Source of the DNA: Chitinophaga pinensis
GTDB lineage: Bacteria > Bacteroidota > Bacteroidia > Chitinophagales > CAMDFR01
DNA: 36,753 nt
Direction of reading: 5' to 3'
NCBI GenBank assembly: GCA_945860705.1
Contig: CAMART010000031.1
Span: 1 to 36,753, forward strand
Shown: in pieces, positions 25,299 to 34,607 of the stretch
Layout of the letters: every line of letters begins with the position of its first letter
Numbering within the stretch: the first letter of the stretch is position 1
The notes under the pieces: generated by a model
What the model saw: only the letters and a program-made list of their open reading frames with translations
Told to the model about the DNA's origin: nothing
Databases searched by the model: none
Made by a program: the position numbers and the translations under genes

Positions 25299-25306
25299 CA
25301 AAAATA
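25299..25306 (-). promoter_or_regulatory. -7 promoter element of pruA
   Basis: On the minus strand TATTTTTG, an exact TAnnTTTG match, 30 bases before the ATG. No clear -33 element. Confidence 0.5.
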
Positions 25307-25381
25307 CATTATAATTAAGCAATTATGAATTTTGAGTTACTGAATCTCGAATAAATATAATGGTATAAAACTAACTTGGTA

Positions 25382-28300
25382 TTAGTTTACTATTAGTTTT
25401 TTAGTTATCAATTTACCCTCAAAACTTATATTTATTACATATAAGCCTTTAGCTAAATCTTTGGTACTTATTTGCGCTATCTGTGCAAAAGTTTTTCTTG
25501 TATCTATAACAGCACCTGTCGCAGAGATAATTTGAATCATTTTTTCTCCTGGAGACGACATATTTATGTATGAAATATTATCACTAGGATTTGGGAAAAT
25601 AGATACTTCAAAATCTGATTGAATAGCATTGAAAACAGAGGTATTTGTGTCCACAGGTGCTAACTTATAGTTGGCAGTAAAAGTTGCATCTCTATTGATA
25701 TTTGTTTTAAAATCAATAGCGAGTGTATCTGATATAAACTCACTAGTATCCCAATGAGAAAATTCATATGAAGGATAAGCATGTGCTTCAAGATCTACTG
25801 AATTACCATCAAAATATACACCTGACCATGGATAATAGGGAGCAGTGATAGTGCTTATTCTTACATTACCAGCACCTGGAGGATTTACTCTTAATGTAAT
25901 ATTCACTTCTTTTTCAAGATTAAAAACATCTATGATTTGGTCTTGAACAAAATCAGTTCTAAGATTTATAAATTCTTTAAAAGTATTTCTAATATCATTA
26001 AATTCGCTGATATGTGTAACTATGTTATTCGTATCGCTATCTTGCCATCTCAGTATTTGTTTATCCCATTCTGGTATTGCTTCATCCCACATAGCATCTA
26101 ATTTAGATATGGCAGTGTCTGGGAGCATATCAGAGTTGAGCAAATCTGCATATCTATTTATAAAGAAATTTCTATAGGAGCGATTTTCTAATAACTTAAA
26201 ATAAATATCTACATAGGTATATCCTCTACTTCCATCCATATAGCCAAACATATTATCCCAGTAATTTCCCCATCCTGCTAGTCCCCATTCCATATCTTGT
26301 AATGCAAATTTCCATCTATTATCAAGATTTCGCATTCTTAAAAACTTCATATTATTCCATATCCAATCATAGTTTGCCCAATAATTTTCTAAGGTCATAT
26401 AGTTAGCAAAATTTTTAACATCCAAAACTCTATTTGCATTTCTCAGAAAATTTGGATCAGTAGTATCTAAAGACATAATATAACCATGTGTAGTAAACCA
26501 GTCCAAATCAGAGCCTTCCAATGTTCTGATAACGCCAGGACCAGTAGAATAAGATACCGAAAGTATATCTACACTGTCTTTATTAGCCCCATAGTTATTT
26601 TTTAAATAATCATCAGTATACTTTTCTCTTAACTCATATAGGCCAAAATACTCCCCATTTAATAAAACCACTACAGGTCTATAAGCATTATAAATAGCAA
26701 AAGTGTCTGCTCTACTTACTCTTTCCATAAATGCTTCTTTAAAGAATACATTATTCCAAAAATTACTACCATTTCTCAAATAGATACTTGCATATTTATC
26801 TACATGTGGTTTATCAGGTATCAATACACTATTGATTACACCATCTCCAAAATTCGCATTATCAAAATCCATTCTGAAACTTCTCTGAGGATTGCCTCTA
26901 CTTCCTCCTGCTCCACCATCTATTCTTATGGATGATTTTTGTGAAGCTATCAAAGAATTATCTATATCAAATATATCTATATGACAAGGAACTCTGTAGT
27001 TGCTCCAAGGATTATCAATAATGCCTGACCATCCAAATAGGTCTGTACTATCAGCAGTAATGCTATAAATTGGAACTGTATAATCTTCATTAAACAAATA
27101 AGTTTTTGCATCTATAAAGCTGGGTAAATAATTAGTGGTATTAAAAGCTCTTGCTTTTAAAATAGTAGTATTTGATATGGATAATGGTGAAGTATATATT
27201 GGTGAAGTACTAGTAGGATCTTGTCCATTCAGTGTATACCTTATAACACCAGAAGTGGTAGAGTTATTTAATATAGTTGCAGTCTGTGTAGCACCATAAA
27301 CAGCACTTTGAAGAAGTATAGTTGGCTTATTTTCAATCCCTATGTATGGTGTTGATGAGTTATTAGAATATCCAGGAGTTGCATTATCAAAATATCTCAT
27401 GACATTTATTCCATCGGTATATCTGCCCCTACTTTCATTTGGATTTGTATTGCCTGCAACCATACTATCAATTATACTGCTAGATAGGTTTGATAGATAT
27501 AATATTTCACCAGAGTTGGCTAATTGAAAATTAGAATGTATATTACCTGCATATACAGTAGATACAAATGAAAACCAAGATGGAGGTGCTGGAAAAAAGC
27601 TAGATCCATTTTCTACCAAAAAACTTAGTGTAGGTATTGAAGTTAAATCAGAAGATGTAGTATCTGTATTATGCACCTGTATAGCTATATCATTTGTCCC
27701 ATTTCTAATTGTTCTTTTTAATAAATTTCTATCTATAAAAAAAGTTTCTGGAGCTGAAGCTCCTGTATATAAATTTGCTTCGTGATCATAAGCTGTTTCG
27801 TTCCATGCAGGTGGCGACCCCCACATATTTGCTCTAGATATTTCTACGCCATTTAGGTATACTACAAATCCATCATCATAATCCATATTTAGAATAGCAT
27901 TGATTATTTTTGATGTATCTGGTATAGAAAAACTATATCGCATATACACAGCAAAACAATTTGGTACAATAGTGCTATCATCCCCATCTCCATATCCTAT
28001 ACCACTCTTACCAAGTGGCCACGATGCATCATCAAAACCTAATTCTCTCCATGTTGGGTCTGCAGTATCACTAGATACTACATAACGCCAGAAATCGCCT
28101 TGCTTTACTGCAGTCTCCCAATGATGTGTAGTGATAGGAGCTTCATATGCACCCTTATTTTTACTTGAAGCATAAATCAATTGGAAATCATTTGGAGCTA
28201 AATTTCTATCTGGCAATCTAAATTTTGTAAGATTGTTTCTTTTATCGCTTATATAATAATTAGATAAATTTATTGTTAGAGTTGAATTATTATATAACTC

Positions 28301-28435
28301 AAACCAACTTTTTGCATCATAGTCTTCATCAAATAAAATGGATTTATTGTTTGTACAAACTTCATTTATTTTTAATTGAGTGTAGCTATATTTAAATAAA
28401 AAAAGCAAACAAATAAGTGCATATATGTATTTCAT
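25382..28435 (-). CDS. secreted lamin-tail / CotH-kinase-like protein with T9SS sorting signal
   Basis: 1017 residues. Signal peptide (MKYIYALICLLFLFKYSYTQ), lamin-tail domain (KINEVCTNNKSILFDEDYDAKSWFELYNN, about 21-75), a beta-sandwich region with DDGFVVYLNGVEISRAN (about 120-270), a second lamin-tail-like stretch, a chitobiase/hexosaminidase C-terminal-like repeat (VIRYTLNGQDPTSTSPIYT), then a CotH domain (about 460-850; SSIRIDGGAGGSRG, VVVLLNGEYFGLYELREKY, WKFALQDMEWGLA). It ends in a type A T9SS domain (VSIFPNPSDN ... GKLITKKLIVN). CotH-like proteins are atypical protein kinases in spore coats; in this architecture their target is unknown. It has its own -7 element and is likely monocistronic. 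Confidence 0.88.
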   Translation of the reverse strand: MKYIYALICLLFLFKYSYTQLKINEVCTNNKSILFDEDYDAKSWFELYNNSTLTINLSNYYISDKRNNLTKFRLPDRNLAPNDFQLIYASSKNKGAYEAPITTHHWETAVKQGDFWRYVVSSDTADPTWRELGFDDASWPLGKSGIGYGDGDDSTIVPNCFAVYMRYSFSIPDTSKIINAILNMDYDDGFVVYLNGVEISRANMWGSPPAWNETAYDHEANLYTGASAPETFFIDRNLLKRTIRNGTNDIAIQVHNTDTTSSDLTSIPTLSFLVENGSSFFPAPPSWFSFVSTVYAGNIHSNFQLANSGEILYLSNLSSSIIDSMVAGNTNPNESRGRYTDGINVMRYFDNATPGYSNNSSTPYIGIENKPTILLQSAVYGATQTATILNNSTTSGVIRYTLNGQDPTSTSPIYTSPLSISNTTILKARAFNTTNYLPSFIDAKTYLFNEDYTVPIYSITADSTDLFGWSGIIDNPWSNYRVPCHIDIFDIDNSLIASQKSSIRIDGGAGGSRGNPQRSFRMDFDNANFGDGVINSVLIPDKPHVDKYASIYLRNGSNFWNNVFFKEAFMERVSRADTFAIYNAYRPVVVLLNGEYFGLYELREKYTDDYLKNNYGANKDSVDILSVSYSTGPGVIRTLEGSDLDWFTTHGYIMSLDTTDPNFLRNANRVLDVKNFANYMTLENYWANYDWIWNNMKFLRMRNLDNRWKFALQDMEWGLAGWGNYWDNMFGYMDGSRGYTYVDIYFKLLENRSYRNFFINRYADLLNSDMLPDTAISKLDAMWDEAIPEWDKQILRWQDSDTNNIVTHISEFNDIRNTFKEFINLRTDFVQDQIIDVFNLEKEVNITLRVNPPGAGNVRISTITAPYYPWSGVYFDGNSVDLEAHAYPSYEFSHWDTSEFISDTLAIDFKTNINRDATFTANYKLAPVDTNTSVFNAIQSDFEVSIFPNPSDNISYINMSSPGEKMIQIISATGAVIDTRKTFAQIAQISTKDLAKGLYVINISFEGKLITKKLIVN

Positions 28436-28451
28436 AAAAAAATCATTTATA

Positions 28452-28459
28452 CAAATATA
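28452..28459 (-). promoter_or_regulatory. -7 promoter element of the CotH/lamin-tail gene
   Basis: On the minus strand TATATTTG, an exact TAnnTTTG match, 16 bases before the ATG at 28435. Confidence 0.5.
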
Positions 28460-28567
28460 GCTTATTTAAGTTTATAAAAATTGTATAAAGCAATAATAGA
28501 TTTAGAAGATATTGACTTGTTTATTATTTATATTTTAATTTACTGATAAACAAATAATAATAAAACA

Positions 28568-29083
28568 TTAAATTCTTTTCTTCATTTTATCCCAAACTTC
28601 AAAATAAAGATCATATTTATTATCTTCATTTTTTATTTGAAGACGAGATGAGTTGAGTGTCCACTCATGAGTAGTGAAACTAGGGAAATAAGCATCAGCA
28701 TTACCAAACATTTCATTGACTTTGGTCATATATATTTTATCTGCGAGCTTCATAGTCTGCTCATATATTTTGGCACCACCTATTATGAAAAGTTCTTTTT
28801 CTCCATTATTTTTTGCATGCTCAATACCTGCTTCTACACTATGAAAACAATGGATATTTTCATCTGTAAAAGTGACGTTTGAGCTTATAACAATATTTTC
28901 TCTACCGGATAATGGGCGAAATTTTTTAGGTATAGATTCGTAGGTGATTCTACCCATAAGTACATGATGTCCCATTGTAGTTTCTTTGAAATAAGCCATA
29001 TCTGCTGGTAAATGCCAAAGTAAATCACCATTAGCACCAATTTCATTTTTAAGTCCGCAAGCTACTATTAAGGATATTTTCAT
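28568..29083 (-). CDS. folA: dihydrofolate reductase
   Basis: Reduces dihydrofolate to tetrahydrofolate with NADPH, regenerating the cofactor used by thymidylate synthase. 171 residues, a normal chromosomal DHFR. MKISLIVACGLKNEIG, GDLLWHLPADMAYFK with catalytic Asp28 and Trp23, the NADPH loop MGRITYESIP (43-52), ISSN and FIIGGAKIYEQ are all in place. thyA is on the same strand 1.2 kb upstream, with tryptophan dioxygenase between them. It has its own -7 element, with a 14-bp palindrome just upstream of it. Confidence 0.96.
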   Translation of the reverse strand: MKISLIVACGLKNEIGANGDLLWHLPADMAYFKETTMGHHVLMGRITYESIPKKFRPLSGRENIVISSNVTFTDENIHCFHSVEAGIEHAKNNGEKELFIIGGAKIYEQTMKLADKIYMTKVNEMFGNADAYFPSFTTHEWTLNSSRLQIKNEDNKYDLYFEVWDKMKKRI

Positions 29084-29101
29084 GTCTTTTATTTATTCAT
29101 T

Positions 29102-29127
29102 CAAAAATACTCTATATTCATGAATAT
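29102..29127 (-). promoter_or_regulatory. folA promoter with an adjacent perfect palindrome
   Basis: On the minus strand TATTTTTG (29102-29109) is a -7 element 18 bases before the folA ATG. Just upstream of it ATATTCATGAATAT (29114-29127) is a perfect 14-bp palindrome lying in the promoter spacer, a possible operator. Confidence 0.4.
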
Positions 29128-29168
29128 TCATTATTAATTACAAACAATAAAAATCATATATATAAAAT

Positions 29169-30086
29169 CTATTGAAGATTATGTCCCCAATTTTCTATTT
29201 CTTCATCTGACCAAACTTCTGGAAAAAATATTCTTCTTTGATATCTAGGCAACATATATTTTCGCCAGTCACTTCCTCCTGTAGCCTCTCCACTTCCTAT
29301 ATATTTTGCTGCTGCATGATAGTGTGCCATTACCCATGTAATATTTACAGTATAGTCATAGTGGCGCATTGCTTTTATTAATTCTTCATCTTTTCTAACT
29401 TCGTCTGGTAGTTGCTTGAATTTGGTATAAAGATTAGTAGTATTATATCCTTCCATTTTATCCAAGAACATTTGCTTATATTTTTTTTCAAAATTCAACA
29501 ACAAAGCATTCTTTTTACCAGTTGCATGGTCATTACCAGCTGCTTGCCAATATAAGTGATCAAATGCATGTTCATAAGGAGTATTTCTATCTATAGTAGC
29601 TCTAAATCTAAAATCAATTAGATTGATTAACTCAGTAGATGCAAATTCTATTAAACGGTATTGTGCACTTTGAAAACCACTTGCAGGAGTAAGTGTATTT
29701 CTAAATTTCATATATTGTTCTTTTTCCATACCATCACCCATGATATCAAATGAAGTAGAAAGCATATCAAAATATCGACTAATTCTTCTCAATTTTTCTG
29801 TGAAAAAAGCAGCTTCTATTTTATCGCATTTACTTACTTGGTCTATTTCCCATAGTATCATTTTAAATAACAATTCATTGATTTGATGATACATAATAAA
29901 TACCATTTCATCAGGCAATGTAGTTCTTTGTACTTGAAGACCCAATAAAGCTTCTGGCAGGATATAATCCCAATAAGTAATAGGATTGGCCCAAACCAAT
30001 CCTTCTAAATGTACATCTGGATTTTGATCTATAGCTTCATATTTTTTTGAAATTCTTGCTACTAAATCTTCTTGTTCGTGTGTCAT
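29169..30086 (-). CDS. kynA: tryptophan 2,3-dioxygenase
   Basis: Heme enzyme that opens the indole ring of L-tryptophan to N-formylkynurenine, the first step of the kynurenine pathway. 305 residues, near the bacterial norm of about 280-300. The family motifs are VWANPITYWDYILPEALLGLQ, MVFIMYHQINELLFKMILWE (distal-side region), FRNTLTPASGFQSAQYRLIEF, and the proximal heme region WVMAHYHAAAKYIGSGEATGGSDWRKYM, close to the consensus GTGGS. No other kynurenine-pathway gene is next to it; it sits between thyA and folA. No -7 element is obvious upstream. Confidence 0.95.
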   Translation of the reverse strand: MTHEQEDLVARISKKYEAIDQNPDVHLEGLVWANPITYWDYILPEALLGLQVQRTTLPDEMVFIMYHQINELLFKMILWEIDQVSKCDKIEAAFFTEKLRRISRYFDMLSTSFDIMGDGMEKEQYMKFRNTLTPASGFQSAQYRLIEFASTELINLIDFRFRATIDRNTPYEHAFDHLYWQAAGNDHATGKKNALLLNFEKKYKQMFLDKMEGYNTTNLYTKFKQLPDEVRKDEELIKAMRHYDYTVNITWVMAHYHAAAKYIGSGEATGGSDWRKYMLPRYQRRIFFPEVWSDEEIENWGHNLQ

Positions 30087-30198
30087 ATTGTTAGATTTTA
30101 AATTTTATTTTTTACTAATGATTTTTGATAATCAATATTTATAAATGATAAATAATATAAATTAAATAGATTTTAACTTTAAATAATAAAGTCTGATA

Positions 30199-30245
30199 AG
30201 CGAAAGGATTATTTCGCTAAAGTATATAAACTAAGACGGTCGTCT
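30199..30245. promoter_or_regulatory. two short inverted repeats between thyA and tryptophan dioxygenase
   Basis: AGCGAAA (30199-30205) pairs with TTTCGCT (30212-30218), and AGACG (30234-30238) with CGTCT (30241-30245). Both lie in the 222-bp spacer where no promoter was recognised. They are stem-loops or operator-like sites of unknown role. Confidence 0.3.
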
Positions 30246-30309
30246 AATAATATTTTTCCAAATATTCATATTGTAAATATGTATAAAATAAATGTAAAAA
30301 CAAAATAAA

Positions 30310-31191
30310 CTATACGCTCACTGCTGCTTTTATGTGTGGTTGTGCTTCGTAATTCACCAATTCAAAATCTTCATATTTAAAATCAAAAATAGAAGTGACT
30401 GCTGGATTTATTTTCATCTGTGGAAGTAGTCCTGGCTTACGTTCTAGTTGTATTTTTGCTTGCTCTAAATGATTTAAATACAAATGCGTATCTCCTAAAG
30501 TATGAACAAAATCTCCCAATCCAAAACCACATACTTGTGCTATCATCATGGTGAGTAATGCATATGAAGCAATATTGAAAGGTACGCCCAAAAATGTATC
30601 GGCACTTCTTTGATAGAGTAGACAAGAAAGCTTATTGTCGGCTACATAAAACTGAAATAAACAATGACAAGGTGGCAATGCCATTTCATTGATATAAGGA
30701 ACATTCCAAGCACTGATGATATGTCTTCTTGAATCTGGATTTTTTTTCAATTGTGAGATCAATTCACTTATTTGGTCTATAGCTTGTCCATTGGGTGCTG
30801 GCCAGCTTCTCCACTGATAGCCATATACAGGTCCAAGATTACCATATTTCTTTGCAAATTCACTATCTGTTGCTACTCTTTCAGAAAATTCTTTGATGCT
30901 TTCTCCATTGTATGCTGCTGATTTTTGATAAGAAGCAAAAGGCCAATCATCCCAAATACGCACTCCATTTTTTGCTAAATATTCAATATTAGTATCGCCT
31001 TGAAGAAACCAAAGCAATTCGTGTATGATAGATTTTGTGTGTAGTTTTTTAGTAGTAAGCAAAGGAAAACCTTCTTCTAAATTGAAGCGCATTTGATATC
31101 CAAAAATACTTTTAGTACCTGTACCAGTTCTATCTTTTTTTTCTACACCTTCGTCTAATATCTTTTTTAGTAAATCTAAATATGCTTGCAT
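30310..31191 (-). CDS. thyA: thymidylate synthase
   Basis: Methylates dUMP to dTMP with methylene-tetrahydrofolate, releasing dihydrofolate, which FolA (encoded downstream) recycles. 293 residues, longer than the 264 of E. coli because of an insertion around residues 85-120 ([24 protein letters not shown]), a known variation in the family. Motifs: [42 protein letters not shown], the nucleophile Cys175 in [29 protein letters not shown] and [12 protein letters not shown]. The last residues HIKAAVSV match the usual end, where the C-terminus closes the active site. Confidence 0.97.
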   Translation of the reverse strand: MQAYLDLLKKILDEGVEKKDRTGTGTKSIFGYQMRFNLEEGFPLLTTKKLHTKSIIHELLWFLQGDTNIEYLAKNGVRIWDDWPFASYQKSAAYNGESIKEFSERVATDSEFAKKYGNLGPVYGYQWRSWPAPNGQAIDQISELISQLKKNPDSRRHIISAWNVPYINEMALPPCHCLFQFYVADNKLSCLLYQRSADTFLGVPFNIASYALLTMMIAQVCGFGLGDFVHTLGDTHLYLNHLEQAKIQLERKPGLLPQMKINPAVTSIFDFKYEDFELVNYEAQPHIKAAVSV

Positions 31192-31265
31192 TGATTCATT
31201 TATTTCTAAGCAAAATAAATAGAAATAACAAGGCTTACAAAATTTTCTTATTCACTATATCTGAA

Positions 31266-32183
31266 TTACCACAACTTAGGAATAAATCGAGGTATCGATT
31301 TAATGTATTCTTTATATAATGGATATTTTTTGGCTGAGATACCTTCACTAAAATCTGCACTACTATGAAATAGAATCACTAATAATACAGCGCCTGCACC
31401 AGACCAGTTGAACCAAACACCTGTAGCGGCTACACTAAAGAAATAAAATACTATCCAAATAGCTTGTTCACTAGCATAGTTTGGATGTCTCACTTTTCCC
31501 CAAAGTCCAGTATCAATAAATCCTTTTGCAAAATCGCCTTCCAGAGGCTCCCCAGCTTTTATTTTTCTGTGTTTTTCTGTTTGGTAGTCATATTGTTGCT
31601 GGTCTGCAATAGTTTCAGTCACTATAAATCCTATTATCAACACACTGCATATTACATCATATATATTTATGCCTTTACCCATTCCATTGGCTGTAAATAA
31701 GATTGGTAGTGTAAATAACCAAACCAAAGCATTTTGATATAGTGAAATGAAAAACAAATTGAACATCATAAATCTGAATCTGCCTTTAAGTGCTGGCTCT
31801 TGACGGAGAACTTCCCATCTATAGTCTTCCATACCTTCCCAAAATTTGATAGAATAGCCTCCTCTTCTTCCGAAATTGTAGGTAAGTCTTGCTCCCCATA
31901 AAGTAGCTAGAACAGACATCAATATCATACGTGGATCCCAATGAAATGCATAAGTGATGTACCATGCATAAATTACAGGTTTTATACTCCATAGTTTATC
32001 TACTTGACTCATATTTTGAGTAATCTCGCTCAATACAAAACATACTAATGATATCCCTATCATGATATAAAAAGAATTCCAAAGTATTTGAGTTTGCTCT
32101 GCGGTTAAAGGGTCTGATAAATAAAAAGATGCAATAGGAATAATAATTACTGCAATAATTAAAAGTAAAATTGTTCTTAACAT
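31266..32183 (-). CDS. DUF1295 family membrane protein (steroid-5-alpha-reductase-like fold)
   Basis: 305 residues with about seven membrane segments; no signal peptide is needed. The C-terminal third has GLWGKVRHPNYASEQAIWIVFYFFS and KKYPLYKEYIKSIPRFIPKLW, the hallmark of DUF1295 and related isoprenylcysteine methyltransferase/5-alpha-reductase-like proteins, where the RHPNY segment takes part in NADPH or SAM binding. Whether it is a reductase or a methyltransferase cannot be decided. The start is 53 bp after the stop of the SDR gene on the same strand, so a two-gene transcript is likely; a lipid or sterol-like substrate is possible but unsupported. Confidence 0.88.
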   Translation of the reverse strand: MLRTILLLIIAVIIIPIASFYLSDPLTAEQTQILWNSFYIMIGISLVCFVLSEITQNMSQVDKLWSIKPVIYAWYITYAFHWDPRMILMSVLATLWGARLTYNFGRRGGYSIKFWEGMEDYRWEVLRQEPALKGRFRFMMFNLFFISLYQNALVWLFTLPILFTANGMGKGINIYDVICSVLIIGFIVTETIADQQQYDYQTEKHRKIKAGEPLEGDFAKGFIDTGLWGKVRHPNYASEQAIWIVFYFFSVAATGVWFNWSGAGAVLLVILFHSSADFSEGISAKKYPLYKEYIKSIPRFIPKLW

Positions 32184-32236
32184 ATATTGGTTTTTGGTTT
32201 GTAAAAAGTGTGTAACAATAAAAAGTATTTAATAGT

Positions 32237-32941
32237 TTAAATGTCACCTAACTGTGGACGTAGAATTATTTTTTCTACTACAGTTCTTTTACTTAGTTGG
32301 TATATATCAAATACTGTTTTTCCTATATCTGATGCATCCATAAATCGCTCTGGAGGTAACTCTACACCTTCCCAAGAATCTGTAAGAACTGCTCCAGGAT
32401 TAATAGAGGTCACTCTTATTCCCATTTCTCTCAACTCATCACGCAGTGCATCATTAAATCCTTGCAATGCATACTTGGATATTGTATAAGCGCCTCCGTT
32501 TTTGTATGCTTGCAGTCCTGCAATAGAACTGATATTAAAAATATGTCCAGATTTTTTTTCTATCATCAAGGGCACTAAGTTGTGTGTAGAGTATACCGCA
32601 CTATATAGATTGGTTTCTATTGTTTTCTCTATTACATTATCTGTAGCATTATATGCTAATCCTGGTAGATAAACACCAGCATTATTTATCAAAACATCTA
32701 TTTGAGTAAATTTTGATTTTACAAAATCTGTAAATTCAATAACAGCAGATTTTATACTCATATCTGTGGGTAGATAATAGAACGATTGGTCTGAATTTAT
32801 ATTTTTAAGTTCATTTAACAACTCTTCGCATTTGTCTTTACTTCTAGAGCAAAATACAATATTGAAGCCATTTTTAGCAAATTCTATAGCTATGGCTTTG
32901 CCAATACCTCGAGATGCTCCTGTGATAACTAAATTTTTCAT
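32237..32941 (-). CDS. short-chain dehydrogenase/reductase
   Basis: NAD(P)-dependent oxidoreductase of the classical SDR type, 234 residues. The cofactor motif TGASRGIG is at 7-14, NNAG (INNAGVYLP) follows, the catalytic Ser is in FNISSIAGLQAY, and Tyr152/Lys156 are in YTISKYALQGF; INPGAVLTD completes the pattern. Arg in FCSRSKDK after the second strand suggests NADP. Substrate unknown. The start is fixed by the Rossmann motif, and a -7 element ends only 4 bases before it, so the mRNA is probably leaderless. It shares the promoter region with mlaE on the other strand. Confidence 0.92.
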   Translation of the reverse strand: MKNLVITGASRGIGKAIAIEFAKNGFNIVFCSRSKDKCEELLNELKNINSDQSFYYLPTDMSIKSAVIEFTDFVKSKFTQIDVLINNAGVYLPGLAYNATDNVIEKTIETNLYSAVYSTHNLVPLMIEKKSGHIFNISSIAGLQAYKNGGAYTISKYALQGFNDALRDELREMGIRVTSINPGAVLTDSWEGVELPPERFMDASDIGKTVFDIYQLSKRTVVEKIILRPQLGDI

Positions 32942-32945
32942 TCTG

Positions 32946-32953
32946 CAAATCTA
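32946..32953 (-). promoter_or_regulatory. -7 promoter element of the SDR gene
   Basis: On the minus strand TAGATTTG, an exact TAnnTTTG match, ending 4 bases before the ATG at 32941. The expected transcription start is on or next to the A of ATG. Confidence 0.5.
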
Positions 32954-32975
32954 AATTATTAATATAAATATTCTC

Positions 32976-32983
32976 TATCTTTG
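32976..32983 (+). promoter_or_regulatory. -7 promoter element of mlaE
   Basis: TATCTTTG, an exact TAnnTTTG match, ending 5 bases before the mlaE ATG at 32989. The two divergent -7 elements are 22 bases apart, so their upstream promoter halves overlap. Confidence 0.5.
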
Positions 32984-32988
32984 TCATT

Positions 32989-33738
32989 ATGTATTTTTTA
33001 TCATTTATAGAGGAATTGGGTAAGTATCTTGCGATGCTTGCAAGTTTGTTTACTAAACCAGAGAGGTTTAGTATGTATTGGAAAGAAACCATGCGCCAAA
33101 TGGTCAATATCGGTATTGGCTCATTGATAATAGTAGGTATCGTATCTACTTTTGTTGGTGGAGTTACAGCCGTACAATTTTCCAATCAAATCATGGGACT
33201 AGAATTAATCCCTATGTGGTGGCTAGGATATATCATCAGAGATTCCATGATTCTTGAGCTAGCTCCTACTATTACTGGTTTATTATTAGCTGGTAAAATT
33301 GGTTCAAATATATCTTCAGAACTTGGTTCCATGCGTATCACTGAACAAATAGATGCACTTGAAATTATGGGTGTAAATACTCCAGCATATTTAATTGCTC
33401 CAAAAATAATATCCGGTATTTTTGTGATGCCTATATTAGTAACTATAGCTGTATTTTTAGGCATTATAGGTGGTATGTTTGCTGGTGTTATCGGTGGATA
33501 CTACTCTACTACAGAATACATCAGAGGTACACAAGATATGTTTGTACCTTGGTTTGCATTTATGATGCTTATCAAATCTGCAGTTTTTGGGTTTATCATT
33601 TGTTCTATAGCTGCATATTATGGATACAATGTAAAAGGTGGTGCATTAGCTATCGGTGAAGCAAGTACTAAAGCAGTTGTAAATAGCTGTATCATCATTA
33701 TTATTGCTAACTTTATTATTGCCTTTTTACTTTTATGA
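32989..33738 (+). CDS. mlaE: MlaE-type ABC transporter permease (phospholipid transport)
   Basis: Inner-membrane permease of the Mla/MCE system that moves phospholipids between the inner and outer membranes. 249 residues with five or six membrane segments; family motifs are IGIGSLIIVGIVSTFVGGVTAVQF, ITGLLLAGKIGSNISSELGSMRITEQIDALEIMGVNTPAYLIAPKI (the conserved coupling region with E.G.M) and the C-terminal GGALAIGEASTKAVVNSCI. It overlaps mlaF by ATGA. The substrate-binding MCE protein (MlaD) and others are not in the window. A -7 element 5 bases before the ATG suggests a leaderless mRNA. Confidence 0.95.
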   Translation: MYFLSFIEELGKYLAMLASLFTKPERFSMYWKETMRQMVNIGIGSLIIVGIVSTFVGGVTAVQFSNQIMGLELIPMWWLGYIIRDSMILELAPTITGLLLAGKIGSNISSELGSMRITEQIDALEIMGVNTPAYLIAPKIISGIFVMPILVTIAVFLGIIGGMFAGVIGGYYSTTEYIRGTQDMFVPWFAFMMLIKSAVFGFIICSIAAYYGYNVKGGALAIGEASTKAVVNSCIIIIIANFIIAFLLL

Positions 33739-34505
33739 TCGAGATTAAAAATATTGAAAAAGCATTTGGTGCTCAACAAGTATTAAAAGGTATCTCCACT
33801 ACTTTTGAAACTGGTCAATGCAACCTTATAATAGGTAGATCAGGTTCGGGTAAAACAGTTTTTCTTAAATGTATGGTGGGACTTTTTCATCCAGATAAGG
33901 GAGAAATAAATTTTGATGGAAGAGATGTGATACAAATGGACAGAAAAGCCAAACAAGAACTTAGAAAAGAAATAGGGATGCTTTTTCAAGGCAATGCACT
34001 ATTTGATAGTATGACGGTTTTTGAAAACATTCAATTTCCATTAGATATGTTCACACATATGAGTCTTGCAGAAAAACAAGAACGTGTAAATTTTTGCCTC
34101 AAAAGAGTAGCACTCACAGGAGCAGAAAAAAAGTATCCAGGCGAAATAAGTGGTGGTATGATGAAGCGTGTAGGTATAGCTAGAGCTATAGTGATGAATC
34201 CCAAATATCTTTTTTGTGATGAACCAAATAGTGGTCTAGATCCAAAAACAGCAATAGTTATAGATGAGCTGATCAAAGAAATCACTCAAGAATTTCAAAT
34301 GACAACTGTTATCAATACACATGATATGAATAGTGTGATGGGTATAGGTGATAAAGTGGTATATTTGAGTAATGGGCTAAAATGTTGGGAAGGCAATAAA
34401 AGCGAAATCATGCATACAGATAATGAAGATTTGTATGATTTTATATTTGCAAGTGACTTTTTAAAGGGCTTACAACAAGCTGCAGTAAAGCAAAAAATAG
34501 TATAA
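33735..34505 (+). CDS. mlaF: MlaF-type ABC transporter ATP-binding protein
   Basis: ATPase partner of MlaE. 256 residues: Walker A GRSGSGKT (34-41), Q-loop MLFQGNALFDSMTVFENIQFPL, signature ISGGMMKRVGIARAI, Walker B YLFCDEPNSGLDP and H-loop VINTHD. The MMKR form of the signature (SGGMxKR) is typical of MlaF rather than of import ATPases. The start codon overlaps the mlaE stop (ATGA), so the two are translationally coupled. In place of mlaD the next gene is sucD with its own promoter, so this is a two-gene operon in which the MCE protein must be coded elsewhere. Confidence 0.95.
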   Translation: MIEIKNIEKAFGAQQVLKGISTTFETGQCNLIIGRSGSGKTVFLKCMVGLFHPDKGEINFDGRDVIQMDRKAKQELRKEIGMLFQGNALFDSMTVFENIQFPLDMFTHMSLAEKQERVNFCLKRVALTGAEKKYPGEISGGMMKRVGIARAIVMNPKYLFCDEPNSGLDPKTAIVIDELIKEITQEFQMTTVINTHDMNSVMGIGDKVVYLSNGLKCWEGNKSEIMHTDNEDLYDFIFASDFLKGLQQAAVKQKIV

Positions 34506-34558
34506 TACAGTAATTTAAATCTGAAGAATTTATTTAGCATAAATTATTGCTAAATGCT

Positions 34559-34566
34559 TACATTTG
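34559..34566 (+). promoter_or_regulatory. -7 promoter element of sucD
   Basis: TACATTTG, an exact TAnnTTTG match, 41 bases before the ATG; it separates sucD from the mlaEF operon. Confidence 0.5.
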
Positions 34567-34607
34567 CAGACCAAAAAATAAAATTTTAATAAAACAAATA
34601 AAAACGT

